NCBI RefSeq assembly: GCF_000314975.1
Contig: NZ_BAEN01000021.1
Span: 1-64,000 of the forward strand
DNA length: 64,000 bases
Direction: 5' to 3'
Source of the DNA: Aliiglaciecola lipolytica E3
GTDB lineage: Bacteria > Pseudomonadota > Gammaproteobacteria > Enterobacterales > Alteromonadaceae
The position numbers were made by a program, and so were the translations under genes. Positions within the stretch are counted from its first letter, which is position 1, and every line of letters begins with the position of its first letter. Shown piece by piece: positions 1-8,986 of the stretch. The notes below the pieces were generated by a model. It worked only from the letters and a program-made list of their open reading frames with translations, was not told the origin of the DNA and did no database searches.

Positions 1-2276
1 CGGCAACCGTGAGTAGCGCCGATGTTAGCTTAGACGAAACCGATGCGCCCTTAGTCTTTACTGGCACTCTCACCAGCACCGATCCTGATAGTCCATACAA
101 CACGTTTACACCAGTGACGATTACACGCCCCACTGGCGAGCTAGTTTTAAATGCTGCAGGTGCTTGGACTTTTACGGCTAATAGCGCGTTTGACAGTTTA
201 GATGTCGGTGACTCGATAAATGAAGTATTTAACGTCACCACGGTAGATGGTACGCCGACCACGATAGAAATCACCATTAACGGTACAAATGATAACCCGG
301 TTGCCGCTAGCGATGCTCAGACTACCGACGAAGACACCGTCCTTAATGCTGCCGTGCCTGCTGGCAGTGATATCGACGGCACCATTGACCCTAATGGTTT
401 TGCATTAGTGACTAATGTGGGTGAAGGTGTTCTGACATTCAACCCAGATGGTACTTATAGTTTTGACCCGACTGGCGATTTTGATGATTTGGCACCGGGT
501 GGCAGCCGTGACGTTACCTTCACTTACACAACCAGTGATAACAACGGCGGTGTAAGTGCACCGGTGACGGTCACTATTACTGTCACCGGCCTCAATGATA
601 TTGCAGTGAGTACGTTACCTGCGCCGCAAATCGCAACCGAAGATACTCCCCTTACGATCAATGGTATTGCTGTGCAGGATGCTGACAACGCGATCCTTAC
701 CACCACGTTAACGTTGCCTGCTAATGCTGGTGTTATTAATGTGATCGCGGGGGGCGGTGCAACCATTACTGATAACGGCACTAATACGGTTGTTATTACG
801 GGTACATCCGCTCAAATCAATGCGGCTTTATTAGCCGTTGATTACACGCCCACGGACGATTTTAATACTTCTGCATCGGGGCCGATTGCTATCGGTGTTG
901 AAATCACTGATGGCATTGAAACGCATGTGTCTTCGCTGTCTCTAACGGTACTACCTGTTGTTGATATTAGTGATGATGCTACTACCACTAATGAAGAACA
1001 GCCGGTCACGCTTGATGTGCTGGCTAATGATAATTTTGAAGGTGTCGCCACCGTTTCAGTGTTTACCCAAGCTCAAAATGGCACCGTGGTGTTAAACCCA
1101 AATGGTACCTTTACTTATACGCCTGATGTTAATTTTGAAGGCATCGATAGCTTCACTTATACGGCGACTGTTAATGGCATCACTGAAACAGCAACGGTTA
1201 CGATAACAGTACTGCCTGTCAACGATAACCCTGTGGCAACTGATGATAGCTATAGCGTTGATGGTGCAGCCGGTGCAGCCGGTGTTGTGCTGAATTTACT
1301 GGATAATGACACCGATGTTGATGGCGACACGCTTGTTGTTTCTAGTATTGCCGGCCAGCCGGTCATTGCAGGCCAGGCACAAACATTGTCTGTGCCTAAT
1401 GGTGAAGTGGTTATCAGCGCCAGTGGTGTAATCACTTTTTACCCTGACCTTGGTTTTATTGGCGACTTTAGTTTTGAGTATGAAATCAGTGACGGCCAAG
1501 GTGGTACGGCTTCGGCAACCGTTTCAATTGACATTACACCCGCGCCTCGGGTGGATGGAGAATTTCGTGATTACGGTAACTTTAGACCTGTATTTACAGT
1601 CCCTATTCGTCCGGTTGACCCTGCGCTGCATGTGTTATTGAGCGTTCAACAAGCCAGAAATGAAATCCAACTCAGCTCTGGTTTGAATTTGTTAGATATT
1701 GATTCTGTTGCTTATAAAGAGCTACTCGGTGGTTTAGATATCGGCCTAGCGTTTGCCTCTGGTGATAATGGCTTAGGCGAATTAGGCGGCAAGGACTTTT
1801 CTCCGCTGGGTATTGATCGCTATCCCGACAACGCACTTTATGTGCAGCAGTCAGTCCGACAAATTCCGTTACCTACATCGCATGCTGTTTTTGTGCAGTT
1901 AGCCGTTAATCAATCGCAGCTTGAATCTGCGGCGCGCAATGGTCTGGTTGATTCATTTAATTCAGCATCGCCCGGCGTTAAACATTTACTTGACCCTTTT
2001 GCTAAACCAGAATTATCGGCCACAAAAATAGCGGCTAATAGCAGCAGCGAGCAAGTTAACGATGACACCATCGAGCTGCAGGGCACAATAACAGCTGAAA
2101 GTTCACCGAGTGTTTTAGACATCGCCAATACCGATATCGTTATTGCGCTTGGTGGTGATCAAGGCGATGAAAAAATTACCGCTGCGAGTAGCTTTAGTGA
2201 GCAGCTCAAACAGTCAGCAGCATCGAGGTTGGCTAGCGGTTCAGAAAATACCATTAGCTACTACAAAAAAGCCTAA
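1..2276 (+). CDS. Giant VCBS/cadherin-like repeat adhesin, 3' part only
   Basis: The reading frame is open to the window edge, so the real start lies upstream and the first in-frame GTG at 9 is inside a repeat. About five Ig/cadherin-like repeats of 90-120 residues are visible (visible residues ~1-96, 97-196, 197-315, 316-407, 408-512), each closing with motifs such as NGTNDNP or PVNDNP and containing the VCBS-type DETDAPLVFTGTL segment. A different C-terminal region of about 240 residues follows, with no obvious glycine-rich RTX nonapeptides. Such proteins are large surface or secreted adhesins carried across both membranes by a dedicated exporter. The four genes downstream on the same strand look like export components, which supports that role. 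Substrate and attachment partner cannot be told from sequence. Confidence 0.85.
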   Translation, partial: ATVSSADVSLDETDAPLVFTGTLTSTDPDSPYNTFTPVTITRPTGELVLNAAGAWTFTANSAFDSLDVGDSINEVFNVTTVDGTPTTIEITINGTNDNPVAASDAQTTDEDTVLNAAVPAGSDIDGTIDPNGFALVTNVGEGVLTFNPDGTYSFDPTGDFDDLAPGGSRDVTFTYTTSDNNGGVSAPVTVTITVTGLNDIAVSTLPAPQIATEDTPLTINGIAVQDADNAILTTTLTLPANAGVINVIAGGGATITDNGTNTVVITGTSAQINAALLAVDYTPTDDFNTSASGPIAIGVEITDGIETHVSSLSLTVLPVVDISDDATTTNEEQPVTLDVLANDNFEGVATVSVFTQAQNGTVVLNPNGTFTYTPDVNFEGIDSFTYTATVNGITETATVTITVLPVNDNPVATDDSYSVDGAAGAAGVVLNLLDNDTDVDGDTLVVSSIAGQPVIAGQAQTLSVPNGEVVISASGVITFYPDLGFIGDFSFEYEISDGQGGTASATVSIDITPAPRVDGEFRDYGNFRPVFTVPIRPVDPALHVLLSVQQARNEIQLSSGLNLLDIDSVAYKELLGGLDIGLAFASGDNGLGELGGKDFSPLGIDRYPDNALYVQQSVRQIPLPTSHAVFVQLAVNQSQLESAARNGLVDSFNSASPGVKHLLDPFAKPELSATKIAANSSSEQVNDDTIELQGTITAESSPSVLDIANTDIVIALGGDQGDEKITAASSFSEQLKQSAASRLASGSENTISYYKKA

Positions 2277-2352
2277 GCGGTATTGGTTTGTATGGTTACA
2301 ATGTAATGACTATTTTTATAATAATTAACAGTGAATTTGGAGTAAGTGTGTA

Positions 2353-4257
2353 ATGAAAGCCCTTTTAAATAAACGGTTTTTTACTGGGACAGCAACCCGT
2401 GCTTGGCGTTTTAATGCGCCGATCTTTTGCCTTGTCTTGGGAGGGTGCTCCGTTTCGCCTCAGTTGGCAACGCAGGATGAAGTTCGCGATAGAGTAGCGG
2501 CCGATACAGCGCAAATGTTTGAGAACCAAGTGGCTATTAGTGCGCCTATAACTTTAGACGAGGCACTAGCTAGAGCGTTGAAATATAACTTGGATTATCG
2601 ATTAAAAAATATGGAGTCGGCCTTGGCTCTGGGTTTAAATGAGCTATCAAAATTCGATATGCTGCCGCGTGTTTTGGCATCGGCAGGTTATAGTCGGCGC
2701 AATAATGATTCGGGTGGCTCCAGTTATGGTATTGAAGATGGCCTAGAGTCGCTGCGTCCTTCTTCATCGCAAGAGAAAAGCTACCATACTGAAAATATTG
2801 AATTCAGCTGGAATAGTTTAGACTTTGGTGTTTCTTATTATCGGGCAAGGCAACAAGCCGATCAGTATTTAATTGCTGAAGAGCGCCGCAGAAAAGTAGT
2901 TCAAGGTTTATTTCAAGATGTTCGCGCATCGTATTGGCGTGCGCTAGGGGCGCAACGTTTAGAGCAGCAGGTGAATGCCACTATTGAGCGAATTGACCGA
3001 GCGCTTGAACAATCACGTGAAGCAGAGTCGCAGCAAATTATTGCTCCTGTAACGGCACTGAATTATCAGCGCGCATTATTAGATGCTGCCTACATGCTCA
3101 ATAAGCGTCGCCAAGATTTAGCCTACGCAAAAAGTGAGCTGGCCGCTTTAATGAACGTGCCCTCTGGCGTTACTTTTAGTTTGGCTGATACTAAAGAGCA
3201 TGCACTGCCAGCAGCCCCCGACAACATTAATCAACTAGAAGAAATGGCGTTATTACAGCGCCCTGAATTACGTGAAGAAGATTTTAGAAAACGCATTACT
3301 GCTGACGAAACGCGTAAACAAATCTTAAGTTTATTCCCTGCAATAAACTTTAATTACGGATTTTTTCAAGACTCTAATAAATACCTCTATAACAATGAAT
3401 GGTCACAGGGCGGTATTTCGTTGTCGTGGAATTTAATGAAATTAGCCAGCATCCCCTCGTTGAATGATTCTCGCGAAGAGCAAGAGAAAGCTGATACTGC
3501 GCGCCGCATGGCACTGTCAATGGCGATTTTAACTCAGGTACGCATTTCGATAGAGCGCTACCGTTTAGCAGCCAGTGAATTTAATTTGGCCGATAAAGCC
3601 GCAGGGGTTGATCATCGTTTATCACAATATGCTCGCGATGCGTTAAGCTCAAAAATGGATAGCGAACTTGAAGTTATTCGAACAGAAGCCAAAGCACTGT
3701 TAGGTGACTATCAACGTGCTAATGCTTACGCTAATTCGCAAATTGCTTTTGGTCGTTTGTATAACACATTAGGTTTTGATCCACTTCCCTACGATGGCGA
3801 GGGTTTAGACTTGGCTCAATTGACTGAACTGATTAGTGAACACCAGGCTCAGTTGCAAAATAATTCTTTCAGCCTAAAGTCGCACCTATTTGGCCATCAA
3901 GCTGATGTTAGCATTCGCGTGCAAGGCATTGATGACCCTGTATTAAAAAACAGCATGACCGAGCAGTTGGTCACTATGCTCGAGAGAAATGATATTAAGG
4001 TCAATCAAGCATCAGGGACGCCACTGACGTTTAGTTTGAGTCGTAACGATGCTAATGGTTTGCAAAAAGCTTTATGGTTAGTAACCATGGATAGCAAAGA
4101 AGTATCCAACAGCATGGAGTATGAAACGACCTTGCCACAAAATGCGCGTGCTTCGACTTATGAAGCAAGTTTATTGGCTGCAGCTTCAGCTAGCTTATCG
4201 TCAACACGTAACTGGTTATCGCAATCGCTACCTACTGCTCAACCGTTGGAGATGTAA
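2353..4257 (+). CDS. TolC-family outer-membrane lipoprotein with C-terminal extension
   Basis: A 634-residue protein with an N-terminal signal ending in a lipobox-like GGCS (about residues 30-33), followed by two long helical repeats typical of TolC/OprM-type outer-membrane efflux proteins (for example ITLDEALARALKYN near residue 60). TolC proteins usually have about 430-500 residues. Here the last ~130 residues (from about 500) form an extra region not typical of TolC. The start is ATG with a GGAG ribosome site 10 bases upstream. The gene ends directly against the next start (TAAATG), so the two are probably co-translated. It likely forms the outer-membrane channel for exporting the adhesin encoded upstream. 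Confidence 0.85.
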   Translation: MKALLNKRFFTGTATRAWRFNAPIFCLVLGGCSVSPQLATQDEVRDRVAADTAQMFENQVAISAPITLDEALARALKYNLDYRLKNMESALALGLNELSKFDMLPRVLASAGYSRRNNDSGGSSYGIEDGLESLRPSSSQEKSYHTENIEFSWNSLDFGVSYYRARQQADQYLIAEERRRKVVQGLFQDVRASYWRALGAQRLEQQVNATIERIDRALEQSREAESQQIIAPVTALNYQRALLDAAYMLNKRRQDLAYAKSELAALMNVPSGVTFSLADTKEHALPAAPDNINQLEEMALLQRPELREEDFRKRITADETRKQILSLFPAINFNYGFFQDSNKYLYNNEWSQGGISLSWNLMKLASIPSLNDSREEQEKADTARRMALSMAILTQVRISIERYRLAASEFNLADKAAGVDHRLSQYARDALSSKMDSELEVIRTEAKALLGDYQRANAYANSQIAFGRLYNTLGFDPLPYDGEGLDLAQLTELISEHQAQLQNNSFSLKSHLFGHQADVSIRVQGIDDPVLKNSMTEQLVTMLERNDIKVNQASGTPLTFSLSRNDANGLQKALWLVTMDSKEVSNSMEYETTLPQNARASTYEASLLAAASASLSSTRNWLSQSLPTAQPLEM

Positions 4258-5070
4258 ATGACACACCGTTCTTGTTGTTTTTTAATAGTGCTTGTTGGGC
4301 TCACCGCCCAACTTGCACAAGCCCAGTTCGCTGGGAAAACCGCTTTACAAACCCTTCATAACTACCCTAGTACCAGCCAGACCCGGCAAACTGATTATCG
4401 GCATGCTGCCATAAGAGTTTTATTGGCACCTGAAAAAGAAACGGTGTTGTCGAGTTCGGTGGCCGCTAAAATTAATCAGCTTAATGTTTCGTTGGGTTCT
4501 TCGTTCGATAAAGATAAACTACTGCTAAAATTTTCATGTGAAGAGCCCATAGCTCGCAACAATATGGTGCAGGCCGAGTTGGCAGGGGCCCTAGAGTCAC
4601 ACGAAGGCAAAGTGAAAATGCAAGGTTTAAAACAGGCGAGTAGCATCGAGGTCGCTTTGGCAGCCAGTGAAGTCGCTAGATTACGGGCGCAATTAGCGCT
4701 GAGTGCCGTGCAAATAAAAAACTGCGAAGTCAAATCACCTTGGCGAGGTAGGGTTTCAAAAGTCTTTGTAAGTAACCACATGAGTGTGGCGGCAGGGGAG
4801 CCGCTGTTAGAACTGGTGAAGGATGGCCGCTTAAAAATCCGCCTTAATGTACCTTCAAAAAAAATAAACTCCCTGCAGGTTGGCGATTTGTTCAATGTCA
4901 CCATCGACGAAACCGGCAAGCGTTACCGAGCTAGAATAGTGGCTATCAACAGCCGTATTGACTCGGTTAGCCAAACAATTGAAATCGAAGGTCGGATGAT
5001 TGAGGATTATCCTGGCTTACTAGCCGGCATGAGTGGTACCGCAATGCTTGCTGATCTAAACGCTGAGTGA
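4258..5070 (+). CDS. HlyD-like periplasmic adaptor, small
   Basis: A 270-residue protein with an N-terminal signal sequence (residues ~1-22, ending AQAQ), a short lipoyl-like half, a brief helical hairpin (KMQGLKQASSIEVALAASEV, about residues 120-140), a second lipoyl half (NCEVKSPWRGRVSKVFVS, about 157-175) and a beta-barrel domain. This is the order of a membrane-fusion adaptor of the HlyD/RND type. It is short because the hairpin is reduced. It starts one base after the stop of the TolC-like gene. The expected role is to bridge inner-membrane components and the TolC-like channel. Confidence 0.8.
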   Translation: MTHRSCCFLIVLVGLTAQLAQAQFAGKTALQTLHNYPSTSQTRQTDYRHAAIRVLLAPEKETVLSSSVAAKINQLNVSLGSSFDKDKLLLKFSCEEPIARNNMVQAELAGALESHEGKVKMQGLKQASSIEVALAASEVARLRAQLALSAVQIKNCEVKSPWRGRVSKVFVSNHMSVAAGEPLLELVKDGRLKIRLNVPSKKINSLQVGDLFNVTIDETGKRYRARIVAINSRIDSVSQTIEIEGRMIEDYPGLLAGMSGTAMLADLNAE

Positions 5071-5139
5071 TTACCCCAAGCATAATATTAATCTTGGCTT
5101 ATATTGATTGCTCAGTGGCGCTTCTAAAAAGTTATTTTT

Positions 5140-6564
5140 ATGAATACAAATAAACCCCCAGTAGCCGAAAAAAAACAAGCCGCTACTCATCAGCCTGTGC
5201 CTCCCCCACGCACGACAGCTAAAAAAAATGCCGAGCATACTCAGTTGTCGGTTTTGTTACATCTCGAAAAGCGCGCTTTGGCGGCGCAAGATAACCAAGC
5301 ATTATGCTTTGTGATTGCAAATGAAACTCACATGCTTACGCCGTTTCGGCAGTCACTGATTATGGACAAAAATATCAGTGGTCAATTTAGCCTGCGACAG
5401 GCGTCGGGTTTAGCCAATATTGTTGAAGACTCCCCTTTTTCAATTTGGCTGCAGTCGTTGATTGCCAGTTTAGACATTAGCAATCACCAAGCGCAATCTA
5501 TGTTGGTTAAAAGTGAATCCATCAGAGAAGATCTGCAGACGGGCTGGTTGGAGTGGTTACCGGAACATTTGCTGATTATCCCTGTGCTCGATGTTGATGA
5601 GAATGTTGCCATGCTAGTGCTGTATGCTAGAGAGCAAACTTGGTCGCCATTAGATTTAGATTTATTGCATCGTTTACACGATTGTTATGCTTACTGTTAT
5701 CGCGCGATGAACAAACGTGAAAATAACCTAGCTCGCAAGCTGCGTCAGTTTATTCAATCTGGGCGTTTGCGTTGGGTTGTATTGGCTATGGTGTTAGCGT
5801 TGTTTATCCCTATCCGTTTATCGGTACTGGCCCCGGCCGAGGTCGTGGCCTTAAATGCCAAAGCCGTAGCTTCACCTATAGATGGTGTTATTGGCAAAAT
5901 TCATGTGCAGCCTAATGCCGAAGTTGAGGTAGGCGATGCGCTATTTTCACTGGATGACAGCGCTTTACAAAGCCGAAGAAATATCGCGCTAAAAGCCCTA
6001 GTCATTGCAAGAGCCGATGCATTAGTTGCTGAACAACAAGCGTTTAATGATTACAGCAGCAAAGCTGAATTGGCATCAGCGCTGGGCAGGGTCAGAGAGA
6101 AAGAGGCCGAGCTTGGCGCTGTTGAATTGTTGTTGCAGAGAGTCACGGTAAAAGCTGATCGTAAAGGTTTAGCTATTTTTGCCGACAAAAATGACTGGAT
6201 CGGTCGGCCGGTTCAAATTGGTGAGCGTATTATGCAGTTGGCTAGTGCCGAAGATGCGGGCATCGAAATTTGGCTACCGGTGGCCGATGCGATTAATTTA
6301 GATATCGGCGCTCCTATTCGCGTCTTTTTGCATACCCAGCCCTTATCACCTTTAGATGCCAGTTTATTGCAGACCAGTTATCAGGCTAGCCAAAGCCCAG
6401 AAGGTATTTCGGCTTATACGCTATTTGGTCATTTTAGTGAGCGCAAAGACTTGCCACGTTTGGGGCTTCGCGGTACAGCACGGATTTCATCAGACTGGAC
6501 AGTATTGGGATATTATTTATTTCGTCGGCCTATTGCTGCGGTGCGTGAGTTCACTGGGTTGTGA
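5140..6564 (+). CDS. HlyD-like adaptor with N-terminal cytoplasmic GAF-like domain
   Basis: A 474-residue inner-membrane protein. Residues ~40-195 form a soluble domain that reads like a GAF-type sensor fold (ending VLVLYAREQTWSPLDLDLL), followed by one membrane segment at about 210-230 (WVVLAMVLALFIPI). A periplasmic lipoyl/hairpin/barrel adaptor region follows (VASPIDGVIGKIHVQPNAEV begins the lipoyl part). The GAF assignment is by fold impression only. The stop overlaps the next gene's GTG start (GTGA), indicating translational coupling with the M50-HlyD gene. The combination suggests an adaptor that could respond to a cytoplasmic ligand or partner. Confidence 0.75.
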   Translation: MNTNKPPVAEKKQAATHQPVPPPRTTAKKNAEHTQLSVLLHLEKRALAAQDNQALCFVIANETHMLTPFRQSLIMDKNISGQFSLRQASGLANIVEDSPFSIWLQSLIASLDISNHQAQSMLVKSESIREDLQTGWLEWLPEHLLIIPVLDVDENVAMLVLYAREQTWSPLDLDLLHRLHDCYAYCYRAMNKRENNLARKLRQFIQSGRLRWVVLAMVLALFIPIRLSVLAPAEVVALNAKAVASPIDGVIGKIHVQPNAEVEVGDALFSLDDSALQSRRNIALKALVIARADALVAEQQAFNDYSSKAELASALGRVREKEAELGAVELLLQRVTVKADRKGLAIFADKNDWIGRPVQIGERIMQLASAEDAGIEIWLPVADAINLDIGAPIRVFLHTQPLSPLDASLLQTSYQASQSPEGISAYTLFGHFSERKDLPRLGLRGTARISSDWTVLGYYLFRRPIAAVREFTGL

Positions 6565-8657
6565 TTGAAAACCTGCCTGCGTTGCGCGAAGAACTAAAAT
6601 TATTACCCGCTGCGGCCAATAGTGATGGTTCGCCGGCATGGATGATAGTAGACCCAGTTATTAATCGTTTTTATCGAATTGGCTGGTTAGATTTTGAGTT
6701 GCTAGTTCGATGGAATACAGGCCCAGCCGAGGCGATAATCGCCGCTATTAACCAACAGACAGCACTCCATGTTGACGAAGCTGATATTGAAAGTTTAATT
6801 GTTTTCTTACAACAGCATAATTTGCTTCAAGCCAGCAACTCTAAAACCGCTAATGCTTTGCAGCAGCGAGCACAGCAGCAGAAAAAAAATACCTTTCAGT
6901 GGTTGTTGCAGCACTATCTTTTTTTTCGTATACCGCTAATTAAGCCGCAACGCTTACTCAAAAATAGCTACCCTTATGTTGCTTGGCTCTATTCAAAAGC
7001 GATGTTGGTTAGTTTGGTTTTTTTCGCTGTTTTAGGCGGCTATTTAATTAGTCGTCAGTGGGATACTTTTAGTGCAACGCTAATAAATCAACTGGGTTTT
7101 GATAGCCTAGTTGGTTTTGCTATTGCCCTTGTTATCGCTAAAGCGCTGCACGAGCTAGCGCACGCTTATACGGCTACTCGCTATGGTGTGCGTGTTGCAC
7201 ATATGGGGGTTGCCATGGTGGTGATGTTCCCAATGCTCTACACCGATACCAGTGAAAGCTGGAAGCTATCAAACTCTAAGCAGAGAATGGCGATCGCCAG
7301 TGCGGGCATTATTGCCGAACTCGGCTTGGCAATCATTGCTACGCTAGCGTGGTGTTTGCTTCCAAATGGTGCCGTGCGCGAGGCGATGTTTTATCTTGCC
7401 ACGACCAGTTGGGTGCTTACATTATTGATTAATGTAAGCCCTTTTTTGCGCTTTGATGGTTATTTTATTTTGGCTGATATACTCGATATGCCTAACCTTC
7501 ATGAGCGCTCAGCCGCCATGGCTAAGGTTTGGTTAAGGCGTGCATTACTGGGTATTGAAGATGATTGGCCAGCCACTGAGCAACCAAACTGGCGGCCTTG
7601 GCTGATTATTTTTGCACTGTTCACCTGGGTTTATCGTTTTTTTGTTTATATCGGTATTGCATTGCTGGTGTATTTTTTCTTTTTTAAATTGGCAGGTATC
7701 GCGCTTTTTATTATTGAGCTTTTTGTCTTTATTGGCAGACCGGTATTGGCCGAGTTGACCGTTTGGTGGCAGCGACGTAGCGAGATGAGTGTGATTAAGA
7801 AAAAGCGTTGGTTAGGTTTTTTTATCGTTTTACTGGCGATAGCGATGATACCTTGGCATACCAGTATTTCAAGTATCGGCTGGGTTCACTCAGCACGGCA
7901 ACAAATCATATTTTCGCCATTAGCAGGCCAGTTGCAGCAATTGCCATCGACTGATCAGGTCACTCAAGGTGATACCTTGTTCGTATTGCGCTCACCTGAT
8001 CTCGCGCATTCAGAAATGAAAGCACGCACTCTAGCTGAGCATACGTGGCATGAACTCAATGGTTTAATGGGCGTTAGTAACGGCGAGCAGCGGCGTACAG
8101 GCTTAATGTCTCGCTATGACCATTACTTGGCCGAGGCACGACTATATCAACAAGAACAACAGCGGTTGGTGTTAACAGCAAGTTTTAGCGGCCAGTTATT
8201 TGATATTGATCCTTACTTGGCCAACGGCGTATGGGTTAAATCACATCAACCATTGGCAGTGCTCGCCGATAATAGCGCCTGGATAGTCGAAGCCTACCTG
8301 CCCGAAAACGATATAGCGCGAGTGATTGTGGGGGCAAAGGCCCGGGTTAAATTAAAAGAGCAAGTGCCATATTTTATTGACGGTGTGGTCGAATCGGTTG
8401 ATATATCACCCTTAGCACTTTTGCCGCACCCGATGCTCGATGCCGCATCGGGTGGGCCGATCAATACGGTGGTTCACGGCAAAAATAAACGCCAACCGCA
8501 GCAGGTATTATTTCGGGTAAGAATCCGTTTACTCGAACCGCCGGTTTCAACCCGAATGGGGTTAGCCGATGTCACCGTGCAAGGTGAAGCCCGCGCATGG
8601 CTGCCTAAGCAATTCAAACGTGTGGCGGCCGTTTTAATTCGAGAAAGTGGATTTTAA
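6561..8657 (+). CDS. M50 site-2-like metalloprotease fused to HlyD-like domain
   Basis: A 698-residue polytopic protein with a GTG start overlapping the previous stop. Residues ~15-90 resemble a small PqqD-like domain. The membrane part then carries the M50 zinc motif HELAH at about residue 197, and a second conserved segment FLRFDGYFILADILD near 295 supplies the expected third-ligand aspartate. After further membrane helices a periplasmic HlyD-like domain occupies roughly residues 440-698. M50-HlyD fusions are known beside peptide and large-protein exporters, where processing and export may be coupled. Here it ends an adhesin-TolC-adaptor-adaptor cluster that shows no ABC ATPase. Whether it cleaves the adhesin or acts as transporter scaffold is unknown. 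Confidence 0.8.
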   Translation: MIENLPALREELKLLPAAANSDGSPAWMIVDPVINRFYRIGWLDFELLVRWNTGPAEAIIAAINQQTALHVDEADIESLIVFLQQHNLLQASNSKTANALQQRAQQQKKNTFQWLLQHYLFFRIPLIKPQRLLKNSYPYVAWLYSKAMLVSLVFFAVLGGYLISRQWDTFSATLINQLGFDSLVGFAIALVIAKALHELAHAYTATRYGVRVAHMGVAMVVMFPMLYTDTSESWKLSNSKQRMAIASAGIIAELGLAIIATLAWCLLPNGAVREAMFYLATTSWVLTLLINVSPFLRFDGYFILADILDMPNLHERSAAMAKVWLRRALLGIEDDWPATEQPNWRPWLIIFALFTWVYRFFVYIGIALLVYFFFFKLAGIALFIIELFVFIGRPVLAELTVWWQRRSEMSVIKKKRWLGFFIVLLAIAMIPWHTSISSIGWVHSARQQIIFSPLAGQLQQLPSTDQVTQGDTLFVLRSPDLAHSEMKARTLAEHTWHELNGLMGVSNGEQRRTGLMSRYDHYLAEARLYQQEQQRLVLTASFSGQLFDIDPYLANGVWVKSHQPLAVLADNSAWIVEAYLPENDIARVIVGAKARVKLKEQVPYFIDGVVESVDISPLALLPHPMLDAASGGPINTVVHGKNKRQPQQVLFRVRIRLLEPPVSTRMGLADVTVQGEARAWLPKQFKRVAAVLIRESGF

Positions 8658-8986
8658 TGGCTCGTTTTCTACTGTCTAAGCTTAGCAATTTGGGTCACTT
8701 CAATCGTGCCTCTCTTATCGTGAAGAAAGTGTCAGTGGTGATTTGATCTTAGGGTAGGGCACTTAAATTGTTTAAGCCTCTCTGTTAACTCCCCCCAGCT
8801 TTTTATAGTCACTATTGTTACTGCTATGTGCAGTTATCGGTTTTTTTGAAACGCTCTCCTAAGTGTAGTGGTGAGTGCGGTTTGCATCATGTCAGCTAGG
8901 TTTTGTCTCACCTGAGTGCTACTATTTGCGGTCTTTAAAAACAGCGTTTTTTTGAGTCGCTGCTAAGGGTAACAATAAGGATCATT
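8658..8986. other. Intergenic gap between export cluster and mpl
   Basis: This 329-base stretch separates the adhesin-export cluster from mpl. Only very short open frames (about 29 codons) are present. No convincing hairpin terminator or RNA gene was seen. The last ~15 bases contain the AAGGA ribosome site of mpl. Confidence 0.5.

Noticed and set aside
1-2276. Adhesin repeats read as a CRISPR or DNA-level tandem repeat array
   Set aside because: The repeats are protein-domain repeats of about 90-120 codons with diverged DNA; there are no short regular direct repeats with spacers.
8657-8750. Short frame MARFLLSKLSNLG after the M50 gene
   Set aside because: It has 29 codons, no ribosome site and a composition unlike a real protein; probably chance.
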